Assembly: GCF_040802235.1 (NCBI RefSeq)
Contig: NC_133158.1
Coordinates: 36,150,001-36,214,000, forward strand
Direction: 5' to 3'
Length of the DNA: 64,000 bases
Source of the DNA: Manis javanica
Lineage: Eukaryota; Chordata; Mammalia; Pholidota; Manidae
Positions within the stretch are counted from its first letter, which is position 1. The number at the start of each line of letters is the position of its first letter. Of the stretch, positions 20,201 to 35,200 are shown one piece after another. The notes beneath the pieces are model-generated. The model saw only the letters and a list, made by a program, of their open reading frames with translations, was not told the origin of the DNA and searched no databases. A program made the position numbers and the translations under genes.

Positions 20201-23200
20201 ATGTTGAATATTTTTGCATCTACATTCATCAGGGATATTGGTCTGTAATTTTCTTTTTTTGGTGGGGTCTTTACCTGGTTTTGGTATTAGGATGATGTTG
20301 GCTTCATAGAATGAGTTTGGGAGTATTCCCTCCTCTTCTATTTTTTGGAAAACTTTAAGGAGAATGGGAATTATATCTTCTCTGTATGTCTGATAAAATT
20401 CCGAGGTAAATCCATCTGGCCCGGGGTTTTTTTTCTTGGGTGGTTTTTTGATTACCGATTCAATTTCTTTGCTGGTTATTGGTTTGTTTAGATTTTGTTT
20501 CTTCCTTGGTCACTCTTGGAGGGTTGTATTTTTCTAGGAAGTTGTCCATTTTTTTTAGGTTTTCCATGCTATGTATTTTAATGATCCTTCAAGCTAAGAC
20601 TTGTTCACTCTATTTTTATAGATAAGAAAAGTTGAGGGTCCCACAGGTTGGGACTAGTCCAATCTCATAAATGGCAGAGAAGGGACTTTGAACCAGGGTC
20701 TTCTTACACAGGCCTTATTTCCTTTATGCCAGAGGCTGGCAAACTAACTTCTCATTCCAAATTTAACCCACTACCTGTTTTTGTAAATAATGCTTTATTA
20801 GAACACAGCCATGATCATTTGTTCTTTGCTTTCACACCACCAGTGGTGGCAAAGACTATACGGACTCATGTGATATGATGAATTACAAGAAATACATATT
20901 TGGTCATTCATATGACCAAATATATATTTCCCAGGTATATTTGGCTTTCACAGTTCATGAAAACACTGCAGTCTTAAAGGTGAAACAGGTGTTTTGTCAT
21001 GTTAATGAGAGACTTCGATCCCCCACCCAAGGGCAGGGCTGAAGTTTGGATTGACCAATGGCCAATAATTTAGTCAATCATGACTATGCAGTGAAGCCCT
21101 CACAAAAGCTCTGAGAAGAGCTCGCTCTCTCGCTCTCTGCTCTGGCTTCCTGCTCTGCCGGTGGGATCCTGCTCCTTGGTCGGAGAGAGCTCCTGTGCTG
21201 GGGGAGCCAGAACACCTCCACGTGCCACCGAGCCAGGCCCCAAGCTCCGTGAGGATAGACGCTCCTTCCTTTGGGACCTTGCCGTTTGTCTCTCTTCACC
21301 TGGCTGTTAACTTGTATCCTTCACAGTATCCTTCATTAAAGTGGTAAATATGTTTTCCTGAGTTCTGTGAGCTGCTCTAGCAAATTAAAGGAACCTAAGG
21401 GGAAGGTTGTGGGAACCTCCACTCTGTAGCCGGTAGGTCAGAAGCTCAGGTAACTGCCTGGGGCCTGTGACCAGCATCTGGAGTGGGGGTGGAGGGCAGT
21501 CTTGTAGGACGGAGCCCTTAACCAGGGAGTCTGATGCTGTCTCCAGGCAGAAAGCATTAGAATTGAGTTCTCCAACACCCTACTCCTGTTCAAGAATTGC
21601 TTGGTGTTAGTATGTCTGGGAAGAACCCCTCCTACATACTTACACACATTGGAATACGGTCTGGGAACCTGAATGGAGTTATACTACTATTACTACTGTG
21701 TATAATATTGTTACTGTTATACATATATGTAAGGAAAAATACACCATGGCATTTGGTGTCAGGATGTTGTAGAGGCCCTCTAGCTAACAGCCCTGGGTCT
21801 CTGTTGCTGTACGTTCAATAGAACAGCATTTCCTAGGCCAGTGCAGGAGATGGACTTTGTGTTCACACTGGCCATATGTACCACTTCACCCAATTAATCT
21901 GAATTAATGAGGATTTATCTGTTTAACAAGCACCTGGCATTAAGATATGAAGATGCTGATACAGTACTGCTAATCAAAATACTATATATATATATGTTGC
22001 AAGTGATATGTGATGGTCTAGATATTAAATGGGCCCCAGGCCTTTATATGCATGTGTGGTGCATGTGCATGTTTTGGTAGGAGCAGGGCGTGTGACACAG
22101 CAGTGAGGATAAAGCCACAGACTGAAGAAGCAAAGGGAAAACATTAGACTATTTGGTATCTTGATCTGGGTTATGACTACATAAGTGTATACCCATGTAA
22201 AAAATTCATCGAGCAGTACACTAAGATTTGGGCATTGTATTGTATGTACCTCAAAAAAAAAAGTACAGAGCCCCAACAAAGACTTGATGAATCAGAATGT
22301 TTATTCCTTTAAAAAACAGTTTATTCCTTTAAAAAAATGCCAGATTCCCAGAAGGAAAGCAGGTGTTTAGCATAAACCTTATTTTTGCACAAACATACTA
22401 AGCATGTAAACCATCCTTATTTGTTAGGGAGGTGGGAACACTCAAGAACCAGGTTCCCACACTCTAACCTAGGGCCAACCTTTTAAAGCAAACCCCTCCT
22501 AAAAGTAACATTGTCGGGTTTGCTGTTCTTTTCTGCACAAAACCACTTCCTGCACATTCTTGACATGGCCTTTTTTGCTCATAATTTTTTATTTGGCTTT
22601 CCCTCTCTCTTTCTGAATCCTGTACTTCTTGTGAGATTCAATTCAAGAACACTCCCCCACCACCCCTGCCCTTTCTGCGCCTTCTGTGGAGCCAGTATTT
22701 CTTCATTCCATCTTTCACAAATCAGTCTTCCACTGAAATCCTTTGATACTCATTGTATGTACCACTTATATGGCCCTTAGCCTGTTAATATTTTTCTGTA
22801 TGCCTTGGTCTCATAGGTTATAGCGCAAGCCCTTTGAGGTTCAGCACATTTTCGTGTGCCCCCGTGGCACCCTCTGCATCCCTCGATCATGGCATGTAGC
22901 TCACTATATTGTGATTGTCTAGCATGTCCTCCTTGAGAGCTGGGACCAGGTGCACTGCAGGGCTGACACTGTGTTGCTCCCATCTTGAGCACACATTAAA
23001 ACTACAGGGACTGATAGACCTCTGCACCCGCACCCGACCCAGGCAGGATGTCTGACATTCGAGTGTGACTGCTGAAGAACTCTGTCACTCACATCATGAT
23101 GCACCATTAAAGCTGTTTACAACTAGGATCTTTTCCTTTTAGTCATCTTTTCTGTAGTCTTTGTGTTTTGATACTAATAGTAATGTAATTCATGTGCTAA

Positions 23201-26200
23201 GTTTGGTTTTCTAAATTTCATTATATCTGTCATCTATGACACTGATGGACAGTGACTGCAATGGGGTGTGGGGAGGGACTCGATAATAAGGGTGAATGTA
23301 ATAACCACATTTTTTTTCTTGTGAAACCTTCGTAAGACTGCATATCAATGATACCTTAATAAAAAAAAATAAATAAATTTCATTATAATCTCACTGGGCC
23401 TTAATCTTTTCTCGTGGCAGGGTGCAGACTCATCAGAGCGCATCATTGCCCCCATGCGGTGGGGATTGGTCCCATCTTGGTTCAAAGAAAGTGATCCTTC
23501 CAAGCTGCAGTTCAACACCACCAACTGCCGGAGTGACACCATGATGCAGAAGCGGTCCTTCAAGGTAGGAGGCTGGTCTCGGAAAAAGGCACATGTTCTG
23601 GTCTGTTCTCCCTTCTAACAGCGCTGTTGGTGCCTTACACACCTAAGAAATAAGGTTCCCAGGTGTTCCCAGTTAATGCTGAATACTGTTCTGTTTATTA
23701 CTGTGTAAAAACTATGCCAAAACCTGGCTTAAAACAACTATTATTGTTTCTCATATTCTGTTGATTGGGCTCAACTGGATGGTTTTCACTTGGAGGCTCT
23801 CAGGCAGTTATAATCAGATGGCTGCTGGGGCAAGCTGGCTTTTTCATCCACACGTCTGACATCTCAGCTCGGGTTGGTGGGATGGCTGGAAACCTCTCCA
23901 TGTGCCTAGCTGGGGCTGTCCACTGTCAGTCTTCTTACATGGCATCTGCCTCCCCCCAGAGCACATGATCCAGGAGGGCGGGGCGGAAGCTGTAAGGCAG
24001 TGTGACCTAGCCTCATAGGAGGTGATGAACACTGGGGTACATGACTCTGGGGGACCCACTTTGGAGATGAGCAACCATAGTGCCTATCTGTTAGAGAGCT
24101 ATTGCCATTGATGTACATTATTTAATCTTTCAACCCCTGTGTGAGTAGTGACTTTATACATAAGAAAAGTGAGGAACAGAGAAATTAAATAACTGCCTAC
24201 AGTCCCACACTGGTGGACCTCAGATTGTAACTCAAGTCTGTGAAACAAGATTCTATCAGTAAGACCGTATCTTACATTTTCCCTCAGGTCCCTCTGGGCA
24301 AGGGAAGACGCTGTGTTGTTTTGGCAGATGGATTCTACGAGTGGCAGCGATGTCTGGTGTCGAGCCAAAGGCAGCCGTACTTCATCTACTTCCCCCAGGC
24401 CAAAGCAGAAAAGGAGGTGTCATCAGCACTCCCAGTACGTATTGGGAAACGTACAGGGAAACTAATCCAGAGGCCATATTTTTCTTCCCTTGTAGAATTT
24501 TTTTTTCCCCTTAATAACAGCTTAATTAAGTTATAACTCACCATAAAATTCACCTTTTTAAAGTATGCATGTCAGTGATTTTTTAATATATTCAAAGTGT
24601 GCAACCATCTTCACTATCAAATTTCAGAACATTTCCTTGTCTCACACACGTACTATCAAAAGCCCATATCCATTAGCAGTTTATCTCTATTCCCTGTTCC
24701 TTCCTGCCCTGGCAACCACTAATCTACTTTATTTTTACAGATTTCCCCATTTTGGACATTTCATATAAATGAAGTGAAACAATGTTTGTCCTTTTATGTG
24801 TCTGGCTTCTTAGCCTGCATGATATTTTCAAAGTTCATATATGTAGCATATATCAGCACTTCATTCCTTTTCATTCCCAGATACTGTTACATTGTGTGAA
24901 CATACCATGGTTTGTTTATCCATTCATCAGTTGATGGAGATGTAGATTTCCGCTTTTTGGCAATTGTGAATAATGCTGCTGTCAGTATTGGTACACAAGT
25001 ATCTGTTTGACCCCATCTTCCCCATCTTTTTGGTTATATTCCCACCCATGGTGTATAAGTGTTCTAGTTCTTCCACGTCTTTACCAGCTTCTTCTTAGCT
25101 AGGTTTTGTTTTTTTTTTCATTGTATTTTAATTATAGCCATCCTGGTGGATGTGAAGCTGTATCTCATTGTGGTTTTGATTTGCACTGACCATCTTTCCG
25201 TGTGCCTATCGGCCATTTGTGTATCTTTGTGGAACTATATATTCAATGTCTTCTCTCATTCTGTGGATTGCCTTTTCACTGTCTTGATACTACCCTCTAA
25301 GGTACAGTTTGTAATTTTGATGAAATCCAGTGTATCTATTTTTCCTTCATTGTTGGTACCTATAATGCTGTCATACCTCAGAATGCATTGCCACATCCAA
25401 GATTGTGAAGATTTACCCCTCTTTTCTAAGGGTGTTGTAGTTGTACCTTTATATTTTGATCTTTGATCAATTTTTAATTAATCTGCATTTCATTTCCACT
25501 GTTGCTTTATTTTTCTTTTAAAGATGTTTTAGTAGCTGCCCTTAAATACACCATTGAAATTAATAACAGTCTACCTCCAAATACTGCACGGCTTCTTGTG
25601 TAGAATAAGGACTTACAGCAATGTATTCCTGATTCCTCCTATATTTTGGTATACTGTCATAACATTTTACTATATTTTATTTATTTATTTATTTTTGGTA
25701 TCATTAATCTACAATTATATGAGGAACATTATGTTTACTAGACTGCCCCCATCACCAAGCCCCCCCTACAAAGCCCATTACAGTCACTGTCCATCAGTGT
25801 AGTAAGATGCTATAGAATCACTGCTTGTCTTCTCTGTGTTGCACAGCCCTCCCCGTGTCCCCACCCAACACATTATACATACTAATCATAATGCCCCCTT
25901 TCTTTTTTTCCCCCCTTATCCCTCCCTTCCCACTCATCCTCCCAAGTCCCTTTCCCTTTGGTAACTGTTAGTTCATTCTTGGGTTCTGTGAGTCTGCTGC
26001 TGTTTTGTTTCTTCACTTTTTTCTTTGTTCTTATACTCCACATATGAGTGAAATCATTTGGCACTTATCTTTCTCCACCTGGCTTACTTCACTGAGCATA
26101 ATACCCTCTAGCTCCATCCATGTTGTTGCAATTGGTAGGATTTGTTTTCTTCTTATGGCTGAATAATATTACATTGTGTATATGTACCACATCTTCTTTA

Positions 26201-29200
26201 TGCATTCATCTATTGATGGACACTTAGGTTGCTTCCATTTCTTGGCTATTGTAAATAGTGCTGCAATAAACATAGGGGTGCATCTGTCTTTTTCAAACTG
26301 GGCTCCTGCATTTTTTGGGTAAATTCCTAGGAGTGGAATTCTCTGGTCAAATAGTATTTCTATTTTGAGCATTTTGAGGAACCTCCATACTGCTTTCCAC
26401 AATGGTTGAACTAGTTTACATTCCCACCAGCAGTGTAGGAGGATTCCCCTTTCTCCACAACCTCGCCAACATTTGTTGTTGTTTGTCTTCTGGATGGTGG
26501 CGATCCTAACTGGTGTGAGGTGATATCTCATTGTGGTTTTAATTTTCATTTCTCTGATGACTAGCGATATGGAGCATCTTTTCATGTGTCTGTCGGCCAT
26601 CTGAATTTCTCCTTTGGAGAACTCTGTGTTCAGCTTCTATGCCCATTTTTTAATGGGATTATTTGCTTTTTGTTTGTTGAGGTGCATGAGCTCTTTATAT
26701 ATTTTGGATGTCAAGCCTTTATTGGATCTGTCATATATGAATATATTCTTCCGTACTGTAGGATGACTTTTTGTTATGTTGATGGTGTCCTTTGCTCTTC
26801 AGCTTGATGTAGTCCCACTTGTTCATTTTTGCTTTTGTTTCCCTTGCCCTGGGAGATATGTTCATGAAGAGGTCACTCATGTTTATGTCCAAGAGATTTT
26901 TGCCTATGTTTTTGTCTAAGAGTTTTATGGTTTCATGACTTACATTCAGGTTTTTGATCCATTTCGAATTTACTTTTGTGTATGGTGTTAGACAGTGATC
27001 CAGTTTCATTTGCTTACATGTAGCTGTCCAGTTTTGCCAACACCATCTGTTGAAGAGGCTGTCATTTCCCCATTGTATGTCCATGGCTCCTTTATTGTAT
27101 ATTAATTGACCATATATGTTTGGGTTAATGTCTGAAGTCTCTAATCTGTTCCACTGGTCTGTGGGTCTGTTCTTATGCCAGTACCAAATTGTCTTGATTA
27201 CTGTGGCTTTGTAGTAGAGCTTGAAGTTGGGAAGCGAGATCCCCCCCACTTTATTCTTCCTTCTCAGGATTGCTTTGGCTATTCGGGGTCGCTGGTGGCT
27301 CCATATGAATTTTTGAACTATTTGTTCCAGTTTGTTGAAGAATGCTGTTGGTATTTTGATAGGGATTGCATTGAATTTGTAGATTGCTTTAGGCAGGATG
27401 GCCATTTTGACAATATTAATTCTTCCTAGCCAGGAGCGTGGGATGAGTTTCCATTTGTTAGTGTCCTCTTTAATTTCTCTTAAGAGTGTCTTGTAGTTTT
27501 CAGGGTATAGGTCTTTCACTTCCTTGGTTAGGTTTATTCTCAGGTATTTTATTCTTTTTGATGCAATTGTGAATGGAATTGTTTTCCTGATTTCTCTTTC
27601 TATTAGTTCATCGTTAGTGTATAGGAAAGCCACAGATTTCTGTGTATTAATTTTGTATCCTGCAACTTTGCTGAATTCCGATATTCTAGTAGTTTTGGAG
27701 TGGAGTCTTCGGGGTTTTTTATGTGCAATATCATGCCATCTGCAAATAGTGATGGTTTGACTTCTTCTTTACCAATCTGGATGCCTTGTATTTCTTTGTT
27801 TTGTCTAATTGCCATGGCTAGGACCTCCAGTACTATGTTGAATAACAATGCAGAGAGTGGGCATCCCTGTCTTGTTCCCGATCTTAGAGGAAAAGTTTTC
27901 AGCTTGTTGCTGTTAAGTATGATGTTGGCTGTGGGTTTGTCATATATGGCCCTTTTTTTTTTTATGTGGCCTTTATTATGTTGAGGTACTTGCCCTCTGT
28001 GCCCATTTTGTCGAGAGTTTTTATCATGAATGGATGTTGAATTTTGTCAAATGCTTTTTCAGCATCTATGGAGATGATCCCGTGGTCTTTGTCCTTCTTT
28101 TTGTTGATGTGAACCCACTTGGTCATGGTGTTTGATCCTCTTGATGTATTGTTTATTTTGGTTTACTAATATTTTGTTGAGTATTTTTGCATCTATGTTC
28201 ATCAGGGATATCTGTAATTTTCTTCTTTTGTGGGGTCTTTGCTTGGTTTTGGTATTAGAGTGATGCTGGCTTCATTGAAAGACTTTGGGAGTATTCCCTC
28301 CACTTCTAGTTTTTGGAAAACTTTAAGGAGTGTGGGTATTATGTCTTCTCTGTATGTCTCATAAAATTCTGCAGTAAATCCATCTGGCTTGGGAGTTTTG
28401 CTCTGCGGTAGTTTTTTGATTACCAATTGAGTTTCTTTGCTGGTAATTGGACTGTATAGATTTTCTCTTTCTTCCTTGGTCAGTCTTGGAAGGTTATATT
28501 TTTCTAGGAAGTTATCCATTTCTTCTAGGTTTTCAATCTTGTTAACATATAGATTCTCATAGTATTCTCTAATGATTCTTTGTATTTCTGTGCGGTCCAT
28601 CATGATTTTACCTTTCTCATTTCTTATTCTGTTGATGTGTTTAGATTCTCTTTTTCTCTTAATAAGTCTGGCTAGGGGCTTATCTATTTTGTTTATTTTC
28701 CAAAGAACCAGCTCTTCGTTTCATTGATTTTTTTCTATGATTTTATTTTTCTCAATTTTATTTATTCTCTGATCTTTATTATGTCCGTCCTGCTGACTTT
28801 GGGCCTCATTTGTTCCTCTTTTTCCAATTTCAATAAGTATAACTTTAGACTATTCATTTGGGATGGTTTTTCCTTCTTTAAATAGGCCCGGATTGTATAT
28901 ACTTTCCTCTTAGAACTGCCTTTGCTGTGTCCCACAGAAGTTGGGGCTTTGTGCTGTTGTTGTCATTTGTCTCCATATATTGCTTGATCTCTGTTTTAAT
29001 TTGGTCATTGATCCATTGATTATTTAGGAGCATGTTTTTAAGTCTCCATGTGTTTGTGAGCCTTTTTGTTTTCTTTGTACAATTTATTTCTAGTTTTATA
29101 CCTCTGTGGTCTGAGAAGTTGGTTGGTAAAATTTCAATCTTTTTGAATTTACTGAGGCTCTTTTTGTGGCCTAGTATGTGGTCTATTCTGGAAAATGTTT

Positions 29201-32200
29201 CATGTGCACTTGAGAAGAATGTGCATCATGCTGCTTTTGGGTATAGAATTCTATCAATGTCTGTTATTTGTGCTAGTGTGTTGTTCAGTGCCTCTGTGTC
29301 CTTACTTATTTTCTGTCCGGTGGATCTATCCTTTGGAGTGAGTGGTGTGTTGGAATTCTCCTAAAATGAATGCATTGTATTCTGTTTCCTCCTTTAATTC
29401 TGTTAGTATTTGTTTCACATATGTTGGTGCTCCTGTATTGAGTGTATATATATATTTATAATGGTTATATCCTCTTGTTGGACTGACCCCTTTCTCATTA
29501 TGTAATATCCTTTATCTCTTGTTACTTTCTTTGTTTTGAAGTCTATTTTGTCTGATACAAGTACTGCAACACCTGCTTTTTTCTCCCTATTGTTTACATA
29601 AAATATCTTTTCCCATCCCTTGACTTTTAATCAGTGTATGTCTTTGGGTTTGAGGTGGGTCTCTTGTAAGCAGTATATAGATGGGTCCTGCTTTTTTTTA
29701 TCCATTCTAATACTCTGTGTCTTTTGATTGGTGCATTCAGTCCATTTACATTTAGGGTGATTATTGAAAGATATGTACTTACTGCCATTGCAGGCTTTAG
29801 ATTTGTGGTTACCAAAAGTTCAAGGGTAGCTCCTTTACTATCTAACTGTCCAACTTAACTCGCTTATTAAGCTATTTTAAACACAGTCTGATGATTCTTT
29901 ATTTCTCTCCCTTGTTATTCCTCCTCCATTCTTTATGTGTTAGGTATTTTATTCTGTACTCTTTTGTGTTTCCTTTGACTGCTTTTGTGAGAAGTTGATT
30001 TTATTTTTTGCCTTTAGTTAGTATTTGGTTGGTTTGCTTTCTTTGCTGTGATTTTATTTTCTCTGGTGACATCTGTTTAGCCTTAGGAGTGCTCCCATCT
30101 AGAGCAGTCCCTCTAAAATATCCTATGGAGGTGGTTTGTGGGAGGCAAATTCCCTCAACTTTTGCTTGCCTGGGAATTATTTAATCCCTCTTTCATATTT
30201 AAATGATAATCGTGCTGAGTACAGTATTCTTGGTTTAAGGCCCTTCTGTTTCATTGCATTAAATATATCATGCATTTCTCTTCTGGCCTATAAGGTTTCT
30301 GTTGAGAAGTCTGATGATAGCCTGATGGGTTTTGCTTTGTAGGTGACCTTTTTTCTCTCTCTGGCTGCCTTTAATACTCTGTCCTTGTCCTTGATCTTTG
30401 CCATTTTAATTATTATGTGTCTTGGTGTTGCCCTCCTTGGGTCCCTTGTGTTTGGAGATCTGTGGGCTTCCATGGTCTGAGAGACTATTTTCTCCCCCAG
30501 TTTGGGGAAGTTTTCAGCAATTATTTCTTCAAAGACCCTTTCTATCCCTTTTTCTCTCTCTTAGGTACCCCTATAAGGGGAATATTGTTCCATTTGGCTT
30601 GGTCACACAGTTCTCTTTCATTCCTAGAGATCCTTTTATCTCTCTCTGCCTCAGCTCTTCTGTGTTCCTGTTCTCTGATCTCTTTTCCATTAATGACCTC
30701 TTGCACCTCATCCAGTCTGCTCTTAAGTCCTTCCAGAGATAGTTTTATTTCTGTATTCTTTCTCTCCTAACTTGATCCTTTAGCTCTTGCATATTTCTCT
30801 GCAGGTCCATCAGCATGGTTATGACCTTTATTTTGAATTCTTTTTCAGGACGATTGGTTAAATCTATCTCCCTGGGCTCCCCCTTGGGGGTTGTCTGGAT
30901 AATTCTGGACTGGATCAAATTCGTCTGGCTTTTCATGGCAATAGAGGTAGTCGTAGGCAGTTGGCATGTGTGTCAGCTGGGAGAACAATGTCCCTTCCTG
31001 CACCTTGCCATTCTCCACTGCCTGTGCTGGTTACCCGCACATGGGGAGCAGCTTCTGGTTTTATTTCCTGAGCCATCGTGGGTGGGGCAGCCCTCGGGGC
31101 AGCCCAGAGCCCCGCAGGGAGAGGCAGGTGTGCCGGGTGTGCTCTCCTGTGGGAACAGCAACCCTTGGCGCCCTGTCCTGGCTTCCTCTGAGTCTGGCCC
31201 AGGCGGCTGCAGAGGAGGCTCTGGGTGGCTGCTGTGGGCATGGCCGCTCTGACGCTGTTCCCCTGTTGTGGCGGGGCCACTTTGGAGGGGGAATGGACAG
31301 GAGGCTGTTTATGGCCATGAGGGGCTTCAGAGCTGCACTGTCGCCCAGGGGGTTAGGGCGCCTGGAGTTACCCGGGATTCCCAGCTACTGGGCTGAGTGT
31401 GCCAGGACAGTTCCATCTAGCTGTGTAGTCCCTGTCCCTTTAGGACTTTGAAAAAGCACTCGCTTTTCTTTTGTCCCAGGGGCTCCGGCTGCAGGGACCT
31501 GCTCACAGGTTTTACTGTTCCGTTTTCCTAATATGCAGCACACCATGCAATGTGTGTCTGCGCTCCCGGGGCGGATGACCAGGGCTGGGTATTTAGCAGT
31601 CCTGGGCTCCCACTCTCTCTCCACTCCGAATTCTCTCCTCCCACCAGTGGGCTGGGGTGGGGGGTGCGCTCGGGTCCCACTGGGCCAAGGCTTGTATCTT
31701 ACCTCCTTTGTGAGGCACTGGGTTCTCGCAGATGTAGATGTAGCCTGGCTCTTGTACTGTATCTTCTGGTCTCTCTTTTAGGATTAGTTGTATTTATTGT
31801 ATTTTCAAAAATATATAGTTTTGGGAGATTTCTGCTGCCCTACTCATGCTGCCATCTTGGCTCCTCCCCAAGCAACATTTTACTTTTTTATATGCTATCA
31901 ACTCACAATACATAACTACCATTTTTCTCTAGACAGTCAATTATATATGTGATAAATAAATTTTATTCATTTCATCTTCATTTTCACTGTTTCCACTTTT
32001 GGGGTACATCCGAGTTTCTATCTGGTATCATACTCCTGTTGCCTTAAGAACTTCCTTTAATAGTTCTTGTAGTGCAAGTCTTCTGGTAATGAATTTTATT
32101 TTTGTTTGTCTGAGAAAGTATCTGGTTCTTCATTTTTTAAATTGAGAGATAATTCACATATAAACTTTACCCTTTTTAAAGTATAATGGGTTTTAGTATA

Positions 32201-35200
32201 TTTGAAATGTTGGGCAGCCATCACTATCTCATTTCAGAACATTATCATCACCCCAAAAAGAAACTCCATACCCATTATTAGTCACTCACTGCCCCCAGCA
32301 TCTGGCACCTTTGAAAGGTATTTTCACTGTGTATAGAGTTCTGGGTTGGCAGTGTTTTGTTTTTGTTTTTGTTTTTTGAGCATTTTTTAAAAAGTACTAT
32401 GTTGTTTCTGGCTCTCAGACTTTTTGAAAAGTCTATTGTAATTCTTGTATTTTCCTCCTTTTGTGTATAATATGTCCACCAGTTTTCTTTCCCCAATGCC
32501 TTCAAGATTTTCTCTTTGATTTTCAGTAAGTTGAATATGTGTGTAGGGGGTGGGTGTATGTCTGTATGTGGCATGTTCTCTGAGTTTCTTAGATCTGTGG
32601 TTTGATGTCTTCCATAATTTTTGGAAAATTCTCAGCCAGTATCTATGCAAATATTTCTTCTGCCCCATTTTCTCTTTCTGGGATTCTAATTACACATTCA
32701 ACAATTTAATATTGTCCCATAGTTCTTGGATGTTCTCTTCTGTATATTTCATTCTTTTTTTCTCAGAGTTTCTGATTGGGTAATTTATGTTGACCTGCCT
32801 GATTCTATTTTCCCAAAATTCCTTACCTGTTCATACAAGTCCACCTTTTCTATAAGAACCTTTAACATACTAATTAAACTTCCTTTAATTTCTCTGTCTG
32901 ATAGTTTCATCACTTGAGAAATGTAATCTCTGGTCTGGTTCTGTTAGAGAGTTCTACATCTCTTGGTAGTTCGTGTTTCTTGGCTTTTTTGTGTGTCTTG
33001 TAATCTTTGATTGATTGCCAGACATAGTATGTAGGACAGAGACTGAGATAAATAATATTAATGTCTGGAAGTGAATACGCTTATTCTTCTATCAGGCCAT
33101 TAATTTGTGAGGTTGAGTCAGTCTTGGGTTTGGGTTTTGTTATGATTACCTTTGTTCACTACAGGCTTTAAATTTCTGTTGTCACCCTGTGTCTCGCATA
33201 AGGGTTGATTTTCCGGAGGGGTTTTCTCAGGAGTCCTGCTCGCTTCAGCAGCAGGGCTTCCCTTTGAGCCTGTGCCTTAGAGAGGATCTCTCCATGCTCT
33301 TGGCCCTTCCCCAGAGCTAGACTGCTGTTGCCTGTCCCATGCCTGCCCCTCTGAAGGAGAGAGTTCTCTGTTGCCTTGGTCCAGTCTCACTCGTAGGCAG
33401 AGCTGTGTCTCTGCCTCAGGCTCAGGCTTTCTCAGTGGTCCTTCCGCAATCTCAGCGGGTCTTTACCTGTATCTTGGCGTGATAGGGTTTATGACCCTTC
33501 CCCTGGCCCCTCTAATAGCTTTTGCTCTTCAGAGGGAAGTTAACAGGCAAAGCTTCCTGCCTTTGCTGATGCATAAGATCTCCCTCCTGTAAGAGTGCGC
33601 CAGCAAGGTGGGCTCTCCTGTCTCCCACTCTGCCCCCAGGAGGTCTGCGGGGAGGAGTCTGCAAGCTGATGCAAACTCCCCTAACGTCTGTGGTTCCCAG
33701 GGGTTCTGTATTTTCAGGCTAGCCCACGCTCTGTGTTTAGCAATTTGATCATACTTTTATCTGAATTCCCACCTGCTGTGTGAACACCTTGTCTTCTTTC
33801 TGTTGCCCCCAGAAAGCCAGTACCTGTGTCTCAACTCCCCTTGGAGGGCCCTGCCTTTCCACAAAGTTCAGGCTGATTGGTTGCCCTGCTATCTCGGTTC
33901 TGTGATGAGTTTAAGAAAATCATGATTTTGTAGATTATCTAGCTCTGTTCTTTCTGTTAGGGTGGAGGTGACACTCTTTCCAGTGTTCTGAAGGTCTTGA
34001 ACTGAATTTTAGGTGGCGTTAGGAGTTGGCATGATGAGAACAGAGGGTGGCAAGGACATTGTGGTCAGAAGGTTGCTATGGCAGGAAACAGCATGAAATT
34101 GTATGAGGGCTTCATTTACAAGAAGCTGGGTTTGGTTCAAATTAACCTTGTAGTGGAAGCTGAAATGATGCGCCAGATTATGGAGGGCCTGAAGCCCCAC
34201 TGAGGGTATTATGTTGTATTCTGAAAGCATTAAGAGAACATAAACCTATAACTTCAGTAGATACTTGCTGCTGAGCCTCTTGCCTTGGTGAGAGTGGATC
34301 AAGAGAGGTTAATAGGCATGAGCTGAATTATGTCTGAAGTGATTGCCAATCTCTTAAGTCTGTAGTGTACCCAGTCCCCATGTAGGAAGGGACTGTTAGG
34401 ATCTAATCTGCCCCTGTATTTTGCTTCCAGTCAGGAAGCATTGGAGCCATAAGCAGTCCTGAGGACTGGGAGGAAGTCTGGAACAACTGGAGGCTGTTGA
34501 CAATGGCCGGGATCTTTGACTGCTGGGAGCCCCCAGAGGGAGGAGACCTTTTGTACTCCTACACCGTCATCACAGTGGATTCCTGCAAAAGCTTGAATGA
34601 TATCCACCCCAGGCAAGTCCCACTTCTTATCCTGGGTCCAGAACGATTCGGAGTTTGTTCTCTTTGCTTGTAGTGTTACTTTCTTAGATTTTATTTTTTT
34701 TATTAAAATATAGTTGATACACAATATTATATTGGTTTGAGATGTCCAATATAGTGACTCCACAGTTCTGTACATTGCTAAAGGCTCACTGCAATACGGG
34801 TAGTTACCATCTGTCACCATATAAAGATATCACAATATTATTGGCTATATTTCCTATGCTGTACTCTCATCCCTGTGACTAATTTATTGTATAATTAGAA
34901 GTTTGTCCCTCTTTATCCTCTTCTCCTATTTGACTCATTCCCCCACCCGCTTCCCCTATGGTAACCAGCATTCCTCTGTCTATGTTTATGAGTCATTTCT
35001 GTTTTGTTTGGTTTTTTAAGATTCCACATATAAGTGAAATCATATTCTTTGATTTTAGATAGGTAACTTTTGGAATTCACAATGTCTGTATGCACAAATG
35101 TAAAGAGCAGAAGTTGCTTTCAAGATACCATTACAGTCAATTTGGCTATAATAAACATGCATTCCTAAAAATCACCACACTACACAGAATTGTACAACAA

